Shown one piece after another: positions 17,155 through 26,685 of a stretch of 64,000 nucleotides of DNA. The DNA is taken from NCBI RefSeq assembly GCF_008329705.1, contig NZ_VTSX01000022.1:1-64000 (forward strand), read 5' to 3'. A model generated the notes under the pieces. It ran no database searches and was not told the DNA's origin. It saw only the letters and a program-made list of their open reading frames with translations. The stretch comes from Chryseobacterium sp. SN22. GTDB lineage: Bacteria; Bacteroidota; Bacteroidia; Flavobacteriales; Weeksellaceae. The number at the start of each line of letters is the position of its first letter. Within the stretch, counting starts at the first letter, position 1. Position numbers and translations under genes: made by a program.

Positions 17155-17174
17155 AAAATCAACGCATTGATTTT
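17155..17174 (+). promoter_or_regulatory. Hairpin abutting the GH43 start codon
   Basis: AAAATCAA, loop CGCA, TTGATTTT: an 8-base-pair stem ending two bases before the ATG at 17177. It could hide the ribosome landing site or act as a weak terminator. Confidence 0.4.
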
Positions 17175-17176
17175 TT

Positions 17177-18823
17177 ATGAAGAGAAAAATTTTAAATATA
17201 ACAGCCTTCATGCTGGTCTCAGCAGCTTCAGTATCCCTGAACGCACAGGAACAACCGTATGTTTCTGAAGTATGGACGGCCGACCAGGGAAAAACCTATA
17301 AAAACCCGGTCCTGTATGCAGACTACTCCGATCCGGATGCGATCCGCGTGGGGGAAGATTATTACATGACCGCTTCCAGCTTCAATGAGGCACCGGGACT
17401 TCCGATTCTCCATTCCAAAGATATGGTGAACTGGAAACTGGTGAATTATGCCGTTACGGATGTCCTGCCCAACGATTATTTTTCTGTTCCGAAACGAGGC
17501 GACGGCATCTGGGCACCCAGCATCCGTTTTCACAAAGGGGAATTTTATATTTACTGGGGCGATCCCGATTTTGGGGTGTATATGGTGAAAACCAAAGACC
17601 CGCTTGGCCAATGGGACAAGCCGGTACTCGTCATGGAAGGCAAAGGACTGATCGATGCCTGTCCGTTCTGGGACGAAGACGGGAATGCTTATCTGGTCCA
17701 CGGTTGGGCCGGAAGCCGGGCCGGCGTAAAAAGTCTGCTGACGCTCAACCGGATGAATCCGGAAGGCACAAAAGTACTCGATAAGGGAATTCATGTCTTT
17801 GACGGTCACGACGCACATCCAACGGTGGAGGGCCCGAAAATGTACAAAAGAAACGGCTACTATTATATTTTTGCCCCGGCCGGCGGCGTAGCCACGGGAT
17901 GGCAGCTGGTATTACGATCAAAAAATATTTACGGCCCTTACGAAGAAAAAATCGTCCTTGAACAGGGTTCGACAAAAATCAATGGGCCGCACCAGGGCGC
18001 GTGGGTCGATACGCCTTCGGGGGAAAACTGGTTCTATCATTTCCAGGATGTGGATGCCGGCGGACGAGTGGTTCACCTGCAGCCGATGAAATGGGAAAAA
18101 GACTGGCCGGTCATAGGGACCGATAACAATAAAAACGGTATCGGCGAACCGGTACTTGCCTATAAAAAACCCGATGTCGGTAAAACCTATCCGACCGTTA
18201 CACCGGCGGAAACCGATGAATTCGACGGCAAAAAACCGGGACTGCAATGGCAATGGAGCGCCAATGAAAATATCGTCTGGTCTTCCAAGCTTCCCAGGCA
18301 GCAATTTTTACGGTTATTTTCAATGAAAGTGCCTGAAGGGGAAAGGAACCTCTGGAATGTCCCGAACCTTTTAACCCAGAAATTCCCGGCTCCGGATTTT
18401 GCAGCCTCTACCAAAGTGAAGCTGATCCCGGAAGAGGCCAAAGAAGGAAAAACCGCCGGATTGCTGGTGATGGGCATGGATCATCAGTCCATTGTGATTA
18501 CCAATAAGCCCGACGGATTCTATCTTCAGGTAAGACGGGCCGAAAAAGCGGACAGAGGCGGCGAGGAAAAAATCCTGTTTGAAACCCGGCTGAAAGGCAA
18601 TGAAGTCTATTTAAAAGTCAATGTAAACGAACCGAACGGCAGATGCCGGTTCAGCTACAGCGAAAACGGAAAAGATTTTATAAAGACCGGCGATGTTTTC
18701 CAGGCCAGACCCGGGAAATGGATCGGCGCTAAAGTGGGCCTTTACAGCATCAGCATGGCAAAAGCCCCGCGCGGTGGCTATGCGGATTTCGAGTGGTTCA
18801 GGATTACAAAAAATAATGATTGA
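17177..18823 (+). CDS. Glycoside hydrolase family 43, secreted
   Basis: A 548-residue enzyme with a signal peptide ending near NAQ (24). The five-bladed propeller has the three GH43 acids: base Asp52 in YSDPDAIR, pKa modulator Asp160 in GLIDACPFW, and general acid Glu218 in TVEGPKMY. Residues from about 340 form a beta-sandwich like the GH43 C-terminal concanavalin domain (ATKVKLIPEEAKEGKTAGLLVMG, shortened here in part; FSYSENGKDF). In a pectin locus it probably releases arabinose, xylose or galactose from side chains. The linkage cannot be set from motifs. Confidence 0.9.
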   Translation: MKRKILNITAFMLVSAASVSLNAQEQPYVSEVWTADQGKTYKNPVLYADYSDPDAIRVGEDYYMTASSFNEAPGLPILHSKDMVNWKLVNYAVTDVLPNDYFSVPKRGDGIWAPSIRFHKGEFYIYWGDPDFGVYMVKTKDPLGQWDKPVLVMEGKGLIDACPFWDEDGNAYLVHGWAGSRAGVKSLLTLNRMNPEGTKVLDKGIHVFDGHDAHPTVEGPKMYKRNGYYYIFAPAGGVATGWQLVLRSKNIYGPYEEKIVLEQGSTKINGPHQGAWVDTPSGENWFYHFQDVDAGGRVVHLQPMKWEKDWPVIGTDNNKNGIGEPVLAYKKPDVGKTYPTVTPAETDEFDGKKPGLQWQWSANENIVWSSKLPRQQFLRLFSMKVPEGERNLWNVPNLLTQKFPAPDFAASTKVKLIPEEAKEGKTAGLLVMGMDHQSIVITNKPDGFYLQVRRAEKADRGGEEKILFETRLKGNEVYLKVNVNEPNGRCRFSYSENGKDFIKTGDVFQARPGKWIGAKVGLYSISMAKAPRGGYADFEWFRITKNND

Positions 18824-18835
18824 TTAAAACAAGGC

Positions 18836-19693
18836 ATGAATACCTTTATGACTAAAAAAATATACTATATCGTTCCATTTTTGTCTGTTGTTCTGCTGCT
18901 GTCGGCATGCCGGTCACAAAACAGTGTTCAGAAAACAATAGAGAAACGTGACAAAAAGATCACTCATGTTTTCCTGATCGGCGATTCCACAATGGCAGAT
19001 TATACCGGGGATTACGAGCCGGGAAAGGATTATTTGAAGGTCCGGTATCCGATTACCGGATGGGGCCAGGTATTTCAGCCGTTCTTTGTAAAAGACAGCC
19101 TGGCTTCCCTGAAACCTGCTATCGAAACCGATTCCGTACAAGTGATCGACAAAGCACATGGCGGCAGGAGCACCCGTACTTTTTTCCAGGAAGGAAGATG
19201 GCGGCAGGTATATGAGCAGCTGCAGCCCGGAGATTATGTCATCATGCAGTTCGGGCACAACGACAGTTCCGAAAAACATCCGGACCGTTACGTCAACATT
19301 CAGGGGTACAAAGAATTTTTGCGCCTGTTCGTCAGCCAGACACGGCAGAAAGGAGGAAATCCCGTGATCCTGACACCCGTTGCCCGAAATTACCCGTGGA
19401 AAGACGGCAGGCTGGAAAATGTACACGGCGACTACTGGAAGGCACCTGCCGAAGTAGCCGTGGAAATGAATGTTCCCTGCATTGATCTGAACAGGCTTTC
19501 CATGGAATACTTTACTGAAAAAGGACAGGATTTTACCACCAGTCATTATTTCATGAACCTCCCGGCCCATACTTACGAAGCCTATCCGGAAGGCCAGAAA
19601 GACAATACCCACTTCCAGCCGGAAGGCGCAAAAGCCGTCGCAGCTATCGTTTACCGTGAATTAAAAAAAATACTCAGCACCCAAAAAAAATAA
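18836..19693 (+). CDS. Rhamnogalacturonan acetylesterase, CE12 (lipoprotein copy)
   Basis: A 285-residue SGNH esterase that removes acetyl groups from rhamnogalacturonan or homogalacturonan. The lipobox LLSAC gives a lipidated Cys25. Block I is IGDSTMADY with nucleophile Ser51, block II HGGRST around 108-113, block III FGHND with Asn142, and block V DNTHF with Asp256 and His259. All catalytic residues are intact. It starts 12 bases after GH43 and stops one base before GH28. A second, shorter CE12 is at 23438. Confidence 0.92.
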   Translation: MNTFMTKKIYYIVPFLSVVLLLSACRSQNSVQKTIEKRDKKITHVFLIGDSTMADYTGDYEPGKDYLKVRYPITGWGQVFQPFFVKDSLASLKPAIETDSVQVIDKAHGGRSTRTFFQEGRWRQVYEQLQPGDYVIMQFGHNDSSEKHPDRYVNIQGYKEFLRLFVSQTRQKGGNPVILTPVARNYPWKDGRLENVHGDYWKAPAEVAVEMNVPCIDLNRLSMEYFTEKGQDFTTSHYFMNLPAHTYEAYPEGQKDNTHFQPEGAKAVAAIVYRELKKILSTQKK

Positions 19694-19694
19694 A

Positions 19695-21362
19695 ATGAAG
19701 AAGTCTTTTAAAGTGATAGGATTGGCAACAGCCCTGCTATTTTCAACACAGGTATTCGCCCAGAATATAGATCTTTATAAAAATATTGAATTTAAAATGT
19801 CGAAGGTAGCGGAAACTTCTTTTCCTGCCAACAGGGTCTCCATTATCCAGTTCGGCGGTGTGGCCGGCGGCATTGTAAAGAACACCGAAGCTTTCAGAAA
19901 AGCGATTGACGCCCTGAGCAAAAAAGGCGGCGGGAAGCTGGTGGTGCCCCGCGGCATGTGGCTCACGGGGCCGATCGAGCTGAAAAGCAACATCAACCTT
20001 CATGTGGAAGAAGGGGCTTTTATTATATTCAGCAAGGATAAAGAAGATTATCCTTTGGTGGACGTAAGTTTTGAAGGCCTGAATACCATCCGTTGCCAGT
20101 CGCCGATTTCTGCGAAAAATGCAACCAATATTGCCATTACGGGAAAAGGAGTGATCGATGGCAGCGGTGATGCCTGGAGGGCCGTAAAAAAAAGTAAGGT
20201 CTCGGAATCACAGTGGAAGGAGATCACCGCATCCGGCGGAATCCTTTCTTCTGATGGTAAAAACTGGTATCCTTCTGAAAGTTATAAAAAAGGATTGGAA
20301 AGCAGTTCCAATTTCAATGTTCCCGATAAGATTTCCAAAGACCAGCTGGTAACGGTGAAAGATTTCCTCCGTCCGGTGATGGTGAGCCTGGTAGGCTGCG
20401 ACAAAGTCCTGCTCGACGGCCCTACCTTTCAAAACTCACCGGCCTGGAACCTCCACCCGCTGATGTGCTCGAATGTTATTCTGAGAAATCTGACGGTAAG
20501 AAACCCATGGTATTCGCAGAACGGCGACGGGGTCGATCTTGAATCCTGCAAAAACGTGCTGATCTATGACAACAGCTTTGATGTGGGCGACGATGCCATC
20601 TGCATTAAATCCGGGAAAGATGAGGACGGAAGAAAAAGAGGGATGCCTACGGAAAATGTGATTATTAAAAACAACGTGGTCTATCACGGCCACGGAGGGT
20701 TTGTCGTAGGCAGCGAAATGTCCGGAGGTGCCCGGAACATCCACGTTTCCGACTGTACATTCATCGGGACGGATATCGGATTAAGATTCAAAACCACCCG
20801 CGGAAGAGGTGGCATTGTAGAAAATATTTATATTAAAAATATCGACATGATCAACATTCCGACCCAGGTTATCGGCTTCAATATGTTTTACGAAGGCGCT
20901 TCCCCGGTACTGGAAGACGGTCAGAAGAAAGAAGGCAATAAAGCGCCCGAAAAGACTTATCCGGTAACCGCAGAAACTCCGGTATTCAGGAATATCTTCT
21001 TTAAAAACATCACTGCCGTGAATTCCGATGAAGCGATTACCTTATTCGGACTGGCGGAAATGAACCTTAAGAATATAGTGATTGAAGATTCGCAGTTTGA
21101 CACGAAAAAAGCCTTAACCATTGTGGATGCAGACGGAATCCGGCTGAAAAATGTGAAGCTGAAATATTCCGAAGGAACAGGAGCTACGGTTTACAACAGC
21201 AAGAACATCGATCTTTCCACCGTGAAATTTGAATCCGCCAACAAACCGTATGTTAAAGTTTTAGGAAATAAAACAACAGCCGTATTGCTTCCAAAAGAAG
21301 TAATTGCTGATAAAAGTTCATTTTCGATCGGGACCGATGTTACTAAAAATGCAGTTCAATAA
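19695..21362 (+). CDS. Polygalacturonase, GH28
   Basis: A 555-residue beta-helix hydrolase with a signal peptide ending in FAQ (23). It cleaves alpha-1,4 galacturonan; the deep active-site loops suggest exo action, but that is a guess. The catalytic acids are Asp278 in NGDGVD and Asp299/Asp300 in VGDDA, with His333 in HGHGG and Arg364 and Lys366 in RFKTTRG. The N-terminal GGVAGGIVKNTEAFRKAI is the usual start of the fold. Only one base separates it from CE12, indicating co-transcription. Confidence 0.94.
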   Translation: MKKSFKVIGLATALLFSTQVFAQNIDLYKNIEFKMSKVAETSFPANRVSIIQFGGVAGGIVKNTEAFRKAIDALSKKGGGKLVVPRGMWLTGPIELKSNINLHVEEGAFIIFSKDKEDYPLVDVSFEGLNTIRCQSPISAKNATNIAITGKGVIDGSGDAWRAVKKSKVSESQWKEITASGGILSSDGKNWYPSESYKKGLESSSNFNVPDKISKDQLVTVKDFLRPVMVSLVGCDKVLLDGPTFQNSPAWNLHPLMCSNVILRNLTVRNPWYSQNGDGVDLESCKNVLIYDNSFDVGDDAICIKSGKDEDGRKRGMPTENVIIKNNVVYHGHGGFVVGSEMSGGARNIHVSDCTFIGTDIGLRFKTTRGRGGIVENIYIKNIDMINIPTQVIGFNMFYEGASPVLEDGQKKEGNKAPEKTYPVTAETPVFRNIFFKNITAVNSDEAITLFGLAEMNLKNIVIEDSQFDTKKALTIVDADGIRLKNVKLKYSEGTGATVYNSKNIDLSTVKFESANKPYVKVLGNKTTAVLLPKEVIADKSSFSIGTDVTKNAVQ

Positions 21363-21376
21363 AAACTCCAGAACGG

Positions 21377-22285
21377 ATGATTTTTAACGCAAGACTTACT
21401 TATATTTCTGTTTTTTTTATGGGAACACTGGCATTCGGGCAGATACAACGTCCGAATGCCACTCCCTATACCAACGAAGCCACGTTTGAAAAGTTCAAAA
21501 AGAAATATCCTTTTGTCACTCCCATCGACCGGCCGGTGCCGCAAAACATCAGCATCGATCAGGATGTGGAATATGCCAGTATCAACGGGCTCTCCTTAAA
21601 AGCCGATGTCTATTATCCTAAGGGCCGTTCCGGAAAAGATCCCGGCATAGCGATGGTCCATGGCGGCGGATGGATTTCGGGAAGTAAGGAAAACGAAAAA
21701 TTCATGGCGATGGAGCTGGCATCAAAAGGCTATGTGGTCATCGCGGTCGGTTACCGGCTGGCAGATGTGGCGCCGTATCCTGCCGGAGTGAAAGATATCG
21801 AAACCGGCATTGAATGGCTGAAGAAAAATCACCGGAAATATGGTCTGAACAAAAGGAAAATAGCCGTTTTGGGAGAATCAGCAGGCGCACAGATCGCCAC
21901 GCTGGTCGGGGTGAGATCCGGGAATAAGATCCGCGCCATTGTGAATGTAGACGGAATTGTTTCCTTCATTCACCCGGAAGCGGAAGAAAGTACCTATGCC
22001 GCTTACTGGCTGGGCGGGGACCGGACGGTCAATCTAAAAAACTGGACCGAAGCATCACCACTGGAATACGTAGATAAAAATACAGCACCTACCCTGTTCA
22101 TTAACAGTTCGCTGCCACGCTTCCATGCCGGCCGGGACGATATGATGAAAAAGCTGAAAAGTTTAAATACCTACACGGAAGTTCATGAAATCAAAGACAC
22201 GCCGCATTCATTCTGGTCGGCAGAACCCTGGTTTACGGAAACTCTGAATATCACCGTACATTTTTTAAATAAGGTTTTAAAATAA
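21377..22285 (+). CDS. Secreted alpha/beta hydrolase esterase (BD-FAE-like)
   Basis: A 302-residue serine esterase with a signal peptide ending in AFGQ (22). MVHGGGWISG at 93-102 is the oxyanion hole, GESAGAQ carries nucleophile Ser168, and His277 in DTPHSFW completes the triad with probable Asp254. The fold resembles bifunctional acetyl xylan/feruloyl esterases. In this locus an acetyl, methyl or feruloyl ester on pectin is the likely substrate, which would add to two CE8 and two CE12 enzymes. It begins 14 bases after GH28. Confidence 0.82.
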   Translation: MIFNARLTYISVFFMGTLAFGQIQRPNATPYTNEATFEKFKKKYPFVTPIDRPVPQNISIDQDVEYASINGLSLKADVYYPKGRSGKDPGIAMVHGGGWISGSKENEKFMAMELASKGYVVIAVGYRLADVAPYPAGVKDIETGIEWLKKNHRKYGLNKRKIAVLGESAGAQIATLVGVRSGNKIRAIVNVDGIVSFIHPEAEESTYAAYWLGGDRTVNLKNWTEASPLEYVDKNTAPTLFINSSLPRFHAGRDDMMKKLKSLNTYTEVHEIKDTPHSFWSAEPWFTETLNITVHFLNKVLK

Positions 22286-22357
22286 TTAATTTATTTTTAA
22301 ATGAAAAGATTTAGTCATGAAATATAAGATGAATATGGTAAAACAACCCCTCAGCTC

Positions 22358-23335
22358 ATGAAAAAACTATTGGTCATATTTTTCGTTTCAATCATCAATT
22401 TCCTCTTCGCAGGAAATGATCCCTATGTAAAAATAACGGTCGCCCAGGACGGAAGCGGGGATTTCACTTCCATTCAGAAAGCCGTCAATTCCATCCGCGA
22501 TTTGGGTCCTGCAGAAGCATTGGTTTTCATCAGATCCGGAACCTATAAAGAGAAAGTCGTGATACCGTCTTCAAAACATAAGATTACCCTCGAAGGCGAA
22601 AATAAAGAAACGACCATTATTACCAACAATGATTTTTCCGGAAAACCGGATGCGTTTAATGAAAAAATGACAACCTTCAATTCCTATACGCTGCTGGTAA
22701 TGGGCGATGATATTACGATCCGGAACCTGACGGTCCGGAATACTTCTTGTAATGAGGGACAGGCCGTTTCCCTGCATGTGGAAGGCGATCGCTTCATAAT
22801 GAAAAATTCAAAAATTCTGGGCTGTCAGGATACTCTATATGCTGCCACCAACCACAGCCGGCAGTACTTTGAAAACTGCTACATCGAAGGGACAACAGAT
22901 TTTATTTTCGGACAGGCGACTGCTGTTTTTAAAAACTGTACGATTAAAAGCCTGGCCGATTCATACATTACCGCTGCGGCAACGGAATCCGACCGGCCTT
23001 ACGGATTTGTCTTTTTCGACTGTCAGCTGATTGCCAAAGAGGGTATAACTAAAGTCTATCTGGGAAGACCCTGGAGACCGTATGCGAAAACAGTCTTTAT
23101 CAATACCGAAATGCAAAAACACATCCTGCCTGAAGGCTGGAATCCGTGGAAAGGCGACAAAATGTTTCCTGATAAAGAAAAAACCGCCTATTATGCAGAA
23201 TACGGAAGCAAAGGCGAAGGCGCAAACAATAGGAAAAGGGCAAGCTGGTCTCATCAGCTCACGGGAAAAGAACTGAAAAACTATACCCTTAAGAAAGTCC
23301 TGAACGGTTGGATCCCTGAATTGAATGATAAATAA
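22358..23335 (+). CDS. Pectinesterase, CE8 (second copy)
   Basis: A 325-residue pectin methylesterase with a clear signal peptide ending at LFAG. Catalytic residues: Gln135 in EGQAV, Gln157 and Asp158 in CQDTL, Asp181 in TTDFIFG, Arg237 and Trp239 in LGRPWR. It is clearly a paralogue of the protein at 12145 but lacks its DSLDKTRPS insertion and is quite diverged, so the two are unlikely to be a recent duplication. Different demethylation patterns are possible. It follows a 72-base spacer and is paired with the second CE12. Confidence 0.94.
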   Translation: MKKLLVIFFVSIINFLFAGNDPYVKITVAQDGSGDFTSIQKAVNSIRDLGPAEALVFIRSGTYKEKVVIPSSKHKITLEGENKETTIITNNDFSGKPDAFNEKMTTFNSYTLLVMGDDITIRNLTVRNTSCNEGQAVSLHVEGDRFIMKNSKILGCQDTLYAATNHSRQYFENCYIEGTTDFIFGQATAVFKNCTIKSLADSYITAAATESDRPYGFVFFDCQLIAKEGITKVYLGRPWRPYAKTVFINTEMQKHILPEGWNPWKGDKMFPDKEKTAYYAEYGSKGEGANNRKRASWSHQLTGKELKNYTLKKVLNGWIPELNDK

Positions 23336-23437
23336 TTGCTAAAATGATCTCCGTTTACAACGTATTTTAATAATGCTAGAAAACAGGCAGTTAACGACCG
23401 GCCGCATTTAAATTAATGAACATCAAGTATACAAACA

Positions 23438-24175
23438 ATGAATAAACAATTAAGTGTTCTTCTACTCTTTCTTTACTGGTTTGCTTTTGCACAGCAGAAA
23501 CCGGTGTTATTCCTGATCGGCGATTCGACAATGGCCAATAAAGAAAACCCGGATAAAAACCCGGAACACGGCTGGGGACAGGTGTTGCCTCAGTTTTTAA
23601 CCGCCGGTATCGATATTCGGAACCATGCCGTGAACGGCAGAAGCTCCAAAAGCTTCAGGACTGAAGGACGGTGGGCTGCTGTAGAGAAGCAACTGAAAAA
23701 AGGTGATTTTGTGATCATTGAATTCGGACACAACGACCAGAAACTGAAAGATTCTACCAAATTTACGAATCCGTACACCCAATACAGGGCAAATCTGGAA
23801 AGATATGTGAATGAGACCAGAGCTAAAGGAGCTATTCCAATTCTGATGACATCGATTGTGAGGAGAAACTTCAACGAAAACGGGGTCCTGATCGACACCC
23901 ACAAAGAATACCCTTTGGTTGTAAGAATGGTGGCCAATGACCTGAAAGTTCCGTTTGTGGATATGCAGTTGCTGACCGAACAGATGGAAATTTCCTATGG
24001 TCCTGAAAATTCGAAAAAGCTCCACCTGCATTATAAAGAAGGCGAAAATCCGTACTACCCAAAAGGTAAAGAGGATGATACGCATCTGTCAAAGCCAGGA
24101 GCAGAAGCAGTAGCCAAACTGGCGGTAAAAAACCTGAAAACAATGAAAACAGGACTGGAGAAATACATTAGATAA
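23438..24175 (+). CDS. Rhamnogalacturonan acetylesterase, CE12 (secreted copy)
   Basis: A 245-residue SGNH esterase with a signal peptide ending in FAFAQ (19) rather than a lipobox. Nucleophile Ser30 lies in IGDSTMANK, block II is NGRSS, Asn99 in FGHND, and Asp213 and His216 in DDTH. It lacks about 40 residues relative to the lipoprotein copy at 18836. The two differ in location, one free in the periplasm or medium and one membrane-anchored, which may mean action on polymer and on imported oligomers. Confidence 0.92.
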   Translation: MNKQLSVLLLFLYWFAFAQQKPVLFLIGDSTMANKENPDKNPEHGWGQVLPQFLTAGIDIRNHAVNGRSSKSFRTEGRWAAVEKQLKKGDFVIIEFGHNDQKLKDSTKFTNPYTQYRANLERYVNETRAKGAIPILMTSIVRRNFNENGVLIDTHKEYPLVVRMVANDLKVPFVDMQLLTEQMEISYGPENSKKLHLHYKEGENPYYPKGKEDDTHLSKPGAEAVAKLAVKNLKTMKTGLEKYIR

Positions 24176-24211
24176 TGTCCCAGAGATTCTGCAGGTTTTT
24201 AAGATGACGGC

Positions 24212-24233
24212 GTGGCTTCGGCTCCGCTCAGCC
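24212..24233. repeat. Dispersed palindromic repeat (copy E)
   Basis: GTGGCTTCGGCTCCGCTCAGCC, with GGCT and AGCC ends. It lies in the 186-base spacer before the kdgF gene, which otherwise holds no gene. Confidence 0.6.
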
Positions 24234-24361
24234 GTCGGGGCAGCATTTAAGTGTAATGCCCATGAAAATCTTGATTTTTCTTCTGATATGCCCTAAAATG
24301 TTTCAAAGCTTCCGATTAATCTGATGGGCCTTATGTGTTTAAAACATTTAATTAGTAAAAT

Positions 24362-24706
24362 ATGAATTTCAAAAAACAACCTTTCTTCAACGGCAATTCC
24401 GGTTGGGAAGAACTGGGCGGTGGTGTTTCACGGCAATTTGTCGGCTACAATTCCCAGATCATGATGGTGATTGTAAAATTTGAAAAAGAGGCGGTCGGTG
24501 CGCTGCACCAGCACTTCCATTCGCAGATTACCTATGTGGCGGAAGGAATATTTGAGGTGACGGTTGACGGTGAAACAAAGATCCTTCGGAAAGGCGACGG
24601 ATTTTTCGCACAACCCAACATTTTCCATGGGGTAAAATGCCTGGAATCGGGACAGCTGATCGACTCGTTTGCTCCGTTCAGGGAAGATTTTGTAAAAGAC
24701 AAATAG
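24362..24706 (+). CDS. kdgF: Unsaturated uronate ketonising cupin KdgF
   Basis: A 114-residue single-domain cupin without a signal peptide, hence cytosolic. KdgF speeds conversion of 4,5-unsaturated galacturonate to 5-keto-4-deoxyuronate, the substrate of KduI. The metal ligands appear as His49, His51, Gln55 and His89 (LHQHFHSQ, NIFHG), and the catalytic set described for the family, Asp, Phe and Arg near the C-terminus, matches Asp101, Phe103 and Arg107 in DSFAPFRED. It is the only cytosolic enzyme in the secreted arm, 18 kb from kduI. Confidence 0.9.
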   Translation: MNFKKQPFFNGNSGWEELGGGVSRQFVGYNSQIMMVIVKFEKEAVGALHQHFHSQITYVAEGIFEVTVDGETKILRKGDGFFAQPNIFHGVKCLESGQLIDSFAPFREDFVKDK

Positions 24707-25348
24707 GCTGGAAGAGAGGTGCTGGAGGCTGGAAGTTTTTTCCGTAAAGCAATAGTAATTTCAGCGCCAGATATGTTGGCTAAGATCTATTAAGGGTTCA
24801 GGACAACAAGTTGCCACTCGAATTTAAGCCCGCACTTTCATGAGATCAGCTTGCTGATCCACTCTTCGCTCCCTTAGCATAGGAAACATTTATACTAAGC
24901 TTTGCGTTAAAATTACAGCCTTGTTAAATTTAAAAACAAATTAGAGAATTTTTCCGATAAAAATACAGCAGTAATTTCAACGTAGATATATAGGGTTATG
25001 CCCTATTTTAGGAAGCAAAGCAAATGAATTGCTGCACGAAACCGACCGTATAGTTATCGTACCGTATCATCAGATCATTTAGATGGCAGGTCTCTTGTGC
25101 TTTGTTCTAAGAAGTTTTAAATCGGAAACTCTATATTAAAAATTGCAGTCGTGCAAAACGCAGATTAAATACATCCGGAATTTATTAGATGATTGACTTT
25201 CTTGCTAAAAAAACCTTACATTTTAATCATCTTATAAATTTTAACCAATTTAATAATTTTATAATTAAAATATAACCATATATAATTAAATAAATATTTT
25301 AAGTGTCAAATTAATAAATTTAAACTCTAATCAAATAACAATAGTATT
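24707..25348. other. Gene-free 642-base region before PL1 lyase
   Basis: No credible frame. It begins with GGCTGGAAGAGAGGTGCTGG and GGCTGGAAG words like those in other spacers of this window, carries a small hairpin at 24844-24859 (GATCAGC, TT, GCTGATC), and turns very AT-rich over the last 170 bases. It separates the PL1 gene from the kdgF message and should contain its promoter and a long leader, though I cannot place the promoter. Confidence 0.5.
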
Positions 25349-26449
25349 ATGAAGGAAAATTTCAAAGTCTCATTCTTAACAGTTGCACTCAGTGCCGCTT
25401 TTTTCATGGCCTCCTGTGGACAGGAAGACATCCAAACCGGGTTATCAGGGGATCTTAGTGAACAGAATTTTAAAAGAGAAACGGCGGCATTGGGCGATTG
25501 TACGGCTCCCGGATGGGCTTCCCGGAACGGCGGAACCACCGGCGGCGGAACGGCGGCGGAAACTACGGTAACCACCTATGCCCAATTGAAAGCGGCCATC
25601 GAAAATACTTCGGTAAAAGTCATCAGGGTATCTGGTACGATTAGCATTACCACACGCTTATCTTTCCAGGACCAGACCGGAAAAACCATTTACGGGGCCA
25701 GCGGTGCCCGGCTGGTATCTACCAATCAGACCAAAGACGGATCCGGCATCATCAACATCAAAAGATGCAACAACATCGTGATCCGGAATCTTATTTTTGA
25801 AGGGCCCGGTGCTTACGATACCGACGGCTGGGACAATGCCATCCTCGATGACTGCCGGAACGTCTGGATCGACCATTGCGAATTCAGGGACGGCGTGGAC
25901 GGTAATTTCGACATCAAAAACAAATCGGATTATATCACGGTTTCCTACACCAAGTTCCACTACCTGAAAACCCCGAAAGCAGGCGGTCCCGGCGGAACAG
26001 ATGACCATCGGTTCTCCAACCTCATCGGTTCCGGCGACGGTGCCACTGCCGATGCCGGAAAACTGAACGTTACCTTTGTACGCTGCTGGTGGGCTCCCGG
26101 ATGCAGGGAACGGATGCCGAGGGTACGCTATGGGAAAATCCATGTCCTGAACAGCTACTTCAACAGTTCCGTAAGCAACAAATGCATCGCTGCCGGGATG
26201 AAGGCCGATATCCTGGTGGAAAGGAATGTTTTTGAAAATGTAAAGAACCCGATCAGCCTGGAAGCTGGTCTTACAGCCGTTACCCAGACCGGAAACAGCT
26301 TCGTGAATGTTACCGGCAATACTTCGGGAAACGGAACGGCATTTACACCGCCCTACAGCATCAGCAAGTTGAACGTTGCCGACGTAAAATCGGATGTCAC
26401 CGCCAATGCCGGGGCTACCCTGAGCGGTAATGTCTGCCCTTCATTATAA
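25349..26449 (+). CDS. Pectate lyase, PL1, lipoprotein
   Basis: A 366-residue lyase with lipobox FFMASC (lipidated Cys23), then a short linker and GWASRNGGTTGGG at the start of the helix. The PL1 signature VWIDHCEFRDG lies at 172-182, and RERMPRVRYGKIH at 253-265 holds the catalytic Arg258. Ca ligands are probably Asp175 and nearby acids. It is anchored to the outer membrane and cuts pectate by elimination. It is a single-gene unit with its own long leader and a strong terminator. It differs in type from the larger PL1 at 13366. Confidence 0.92.
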   Translation: MKENFKVSFLTVALSAAFFMASCGQEDIQTGLSGDLSEQNFKRETAALGDCTAPGWASRNGGTTGGGTAAETTVTTYAQLKAAIENTSVKVIRVSGTISITTRLSFQDQTGKTIYGASGARLVSTNQTKDGSGIINIKRCNNIVIRNLIFEGPGAYDTDGWDNAILDDCRNVWIDHCEFRDGVDGNFDIKNKSDYITVSYTKFHYLKTPKAGGPGGTDDHRFSNLIGSGDGATADAGKLNVTFVRCWWAPGCRERMPRVRYGKIHVLNSYFNSSVSNKCIAAGMKADILVERNVFENVKNPISLEAGLTAVTQTGNSFVNVTGNTSGNGTAFTPPYSISKLNVADVKSDVTANAGATLSGNVCPSL

Positions 26450-26453
26450 AATA

Positions 26454-26485
26454 AACAAGAAACCGGGAATTCCCGGTTTCTTGTT
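26454..26485 (+). terminator. Perfect 32-base palindromic terminator after PL1 lyase
   Basis: A perfect inverted repeat centred on GGGAATTCCC, arms ACAAGAAACCGGG, ending in CTTGTT. It starts 5 bases after the stop codon. Confidence 0.85.
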
Positions 26486-26603
26486 CTGTCCATCAACATA
26501 TACATGCCGGATAAAGAAGCTGACTGCCGTGCGACGGAAAGCACGAAATTTTTTTTAAAAATCTTTGATTTTTTATACTGTCTGATTTATTGAATGTACA
26601 TCC

Positions 26604-26627
26604 GGTGGCTGAGACCCTCGAAGCCAC
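26604..26627. repeat. Dispersed palindromic repeat (copy F)
   Basis: GGTGGCTGAGACCCTCGAAGCCAC (26604-26627), arms GGTGGCT and AAGCCAC. It lies between the convergent PL1 and PL10 genes, after the word AAAAATCTTTGATTTTTTA that also occurs near 13252. Confidence 0.6.
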
Positions 26628-26685
26628 GTTGTTATCCGTGAAAAATCCGTGCAGTCCGCGGAAGATTCTTACCGTAAAAAACACA

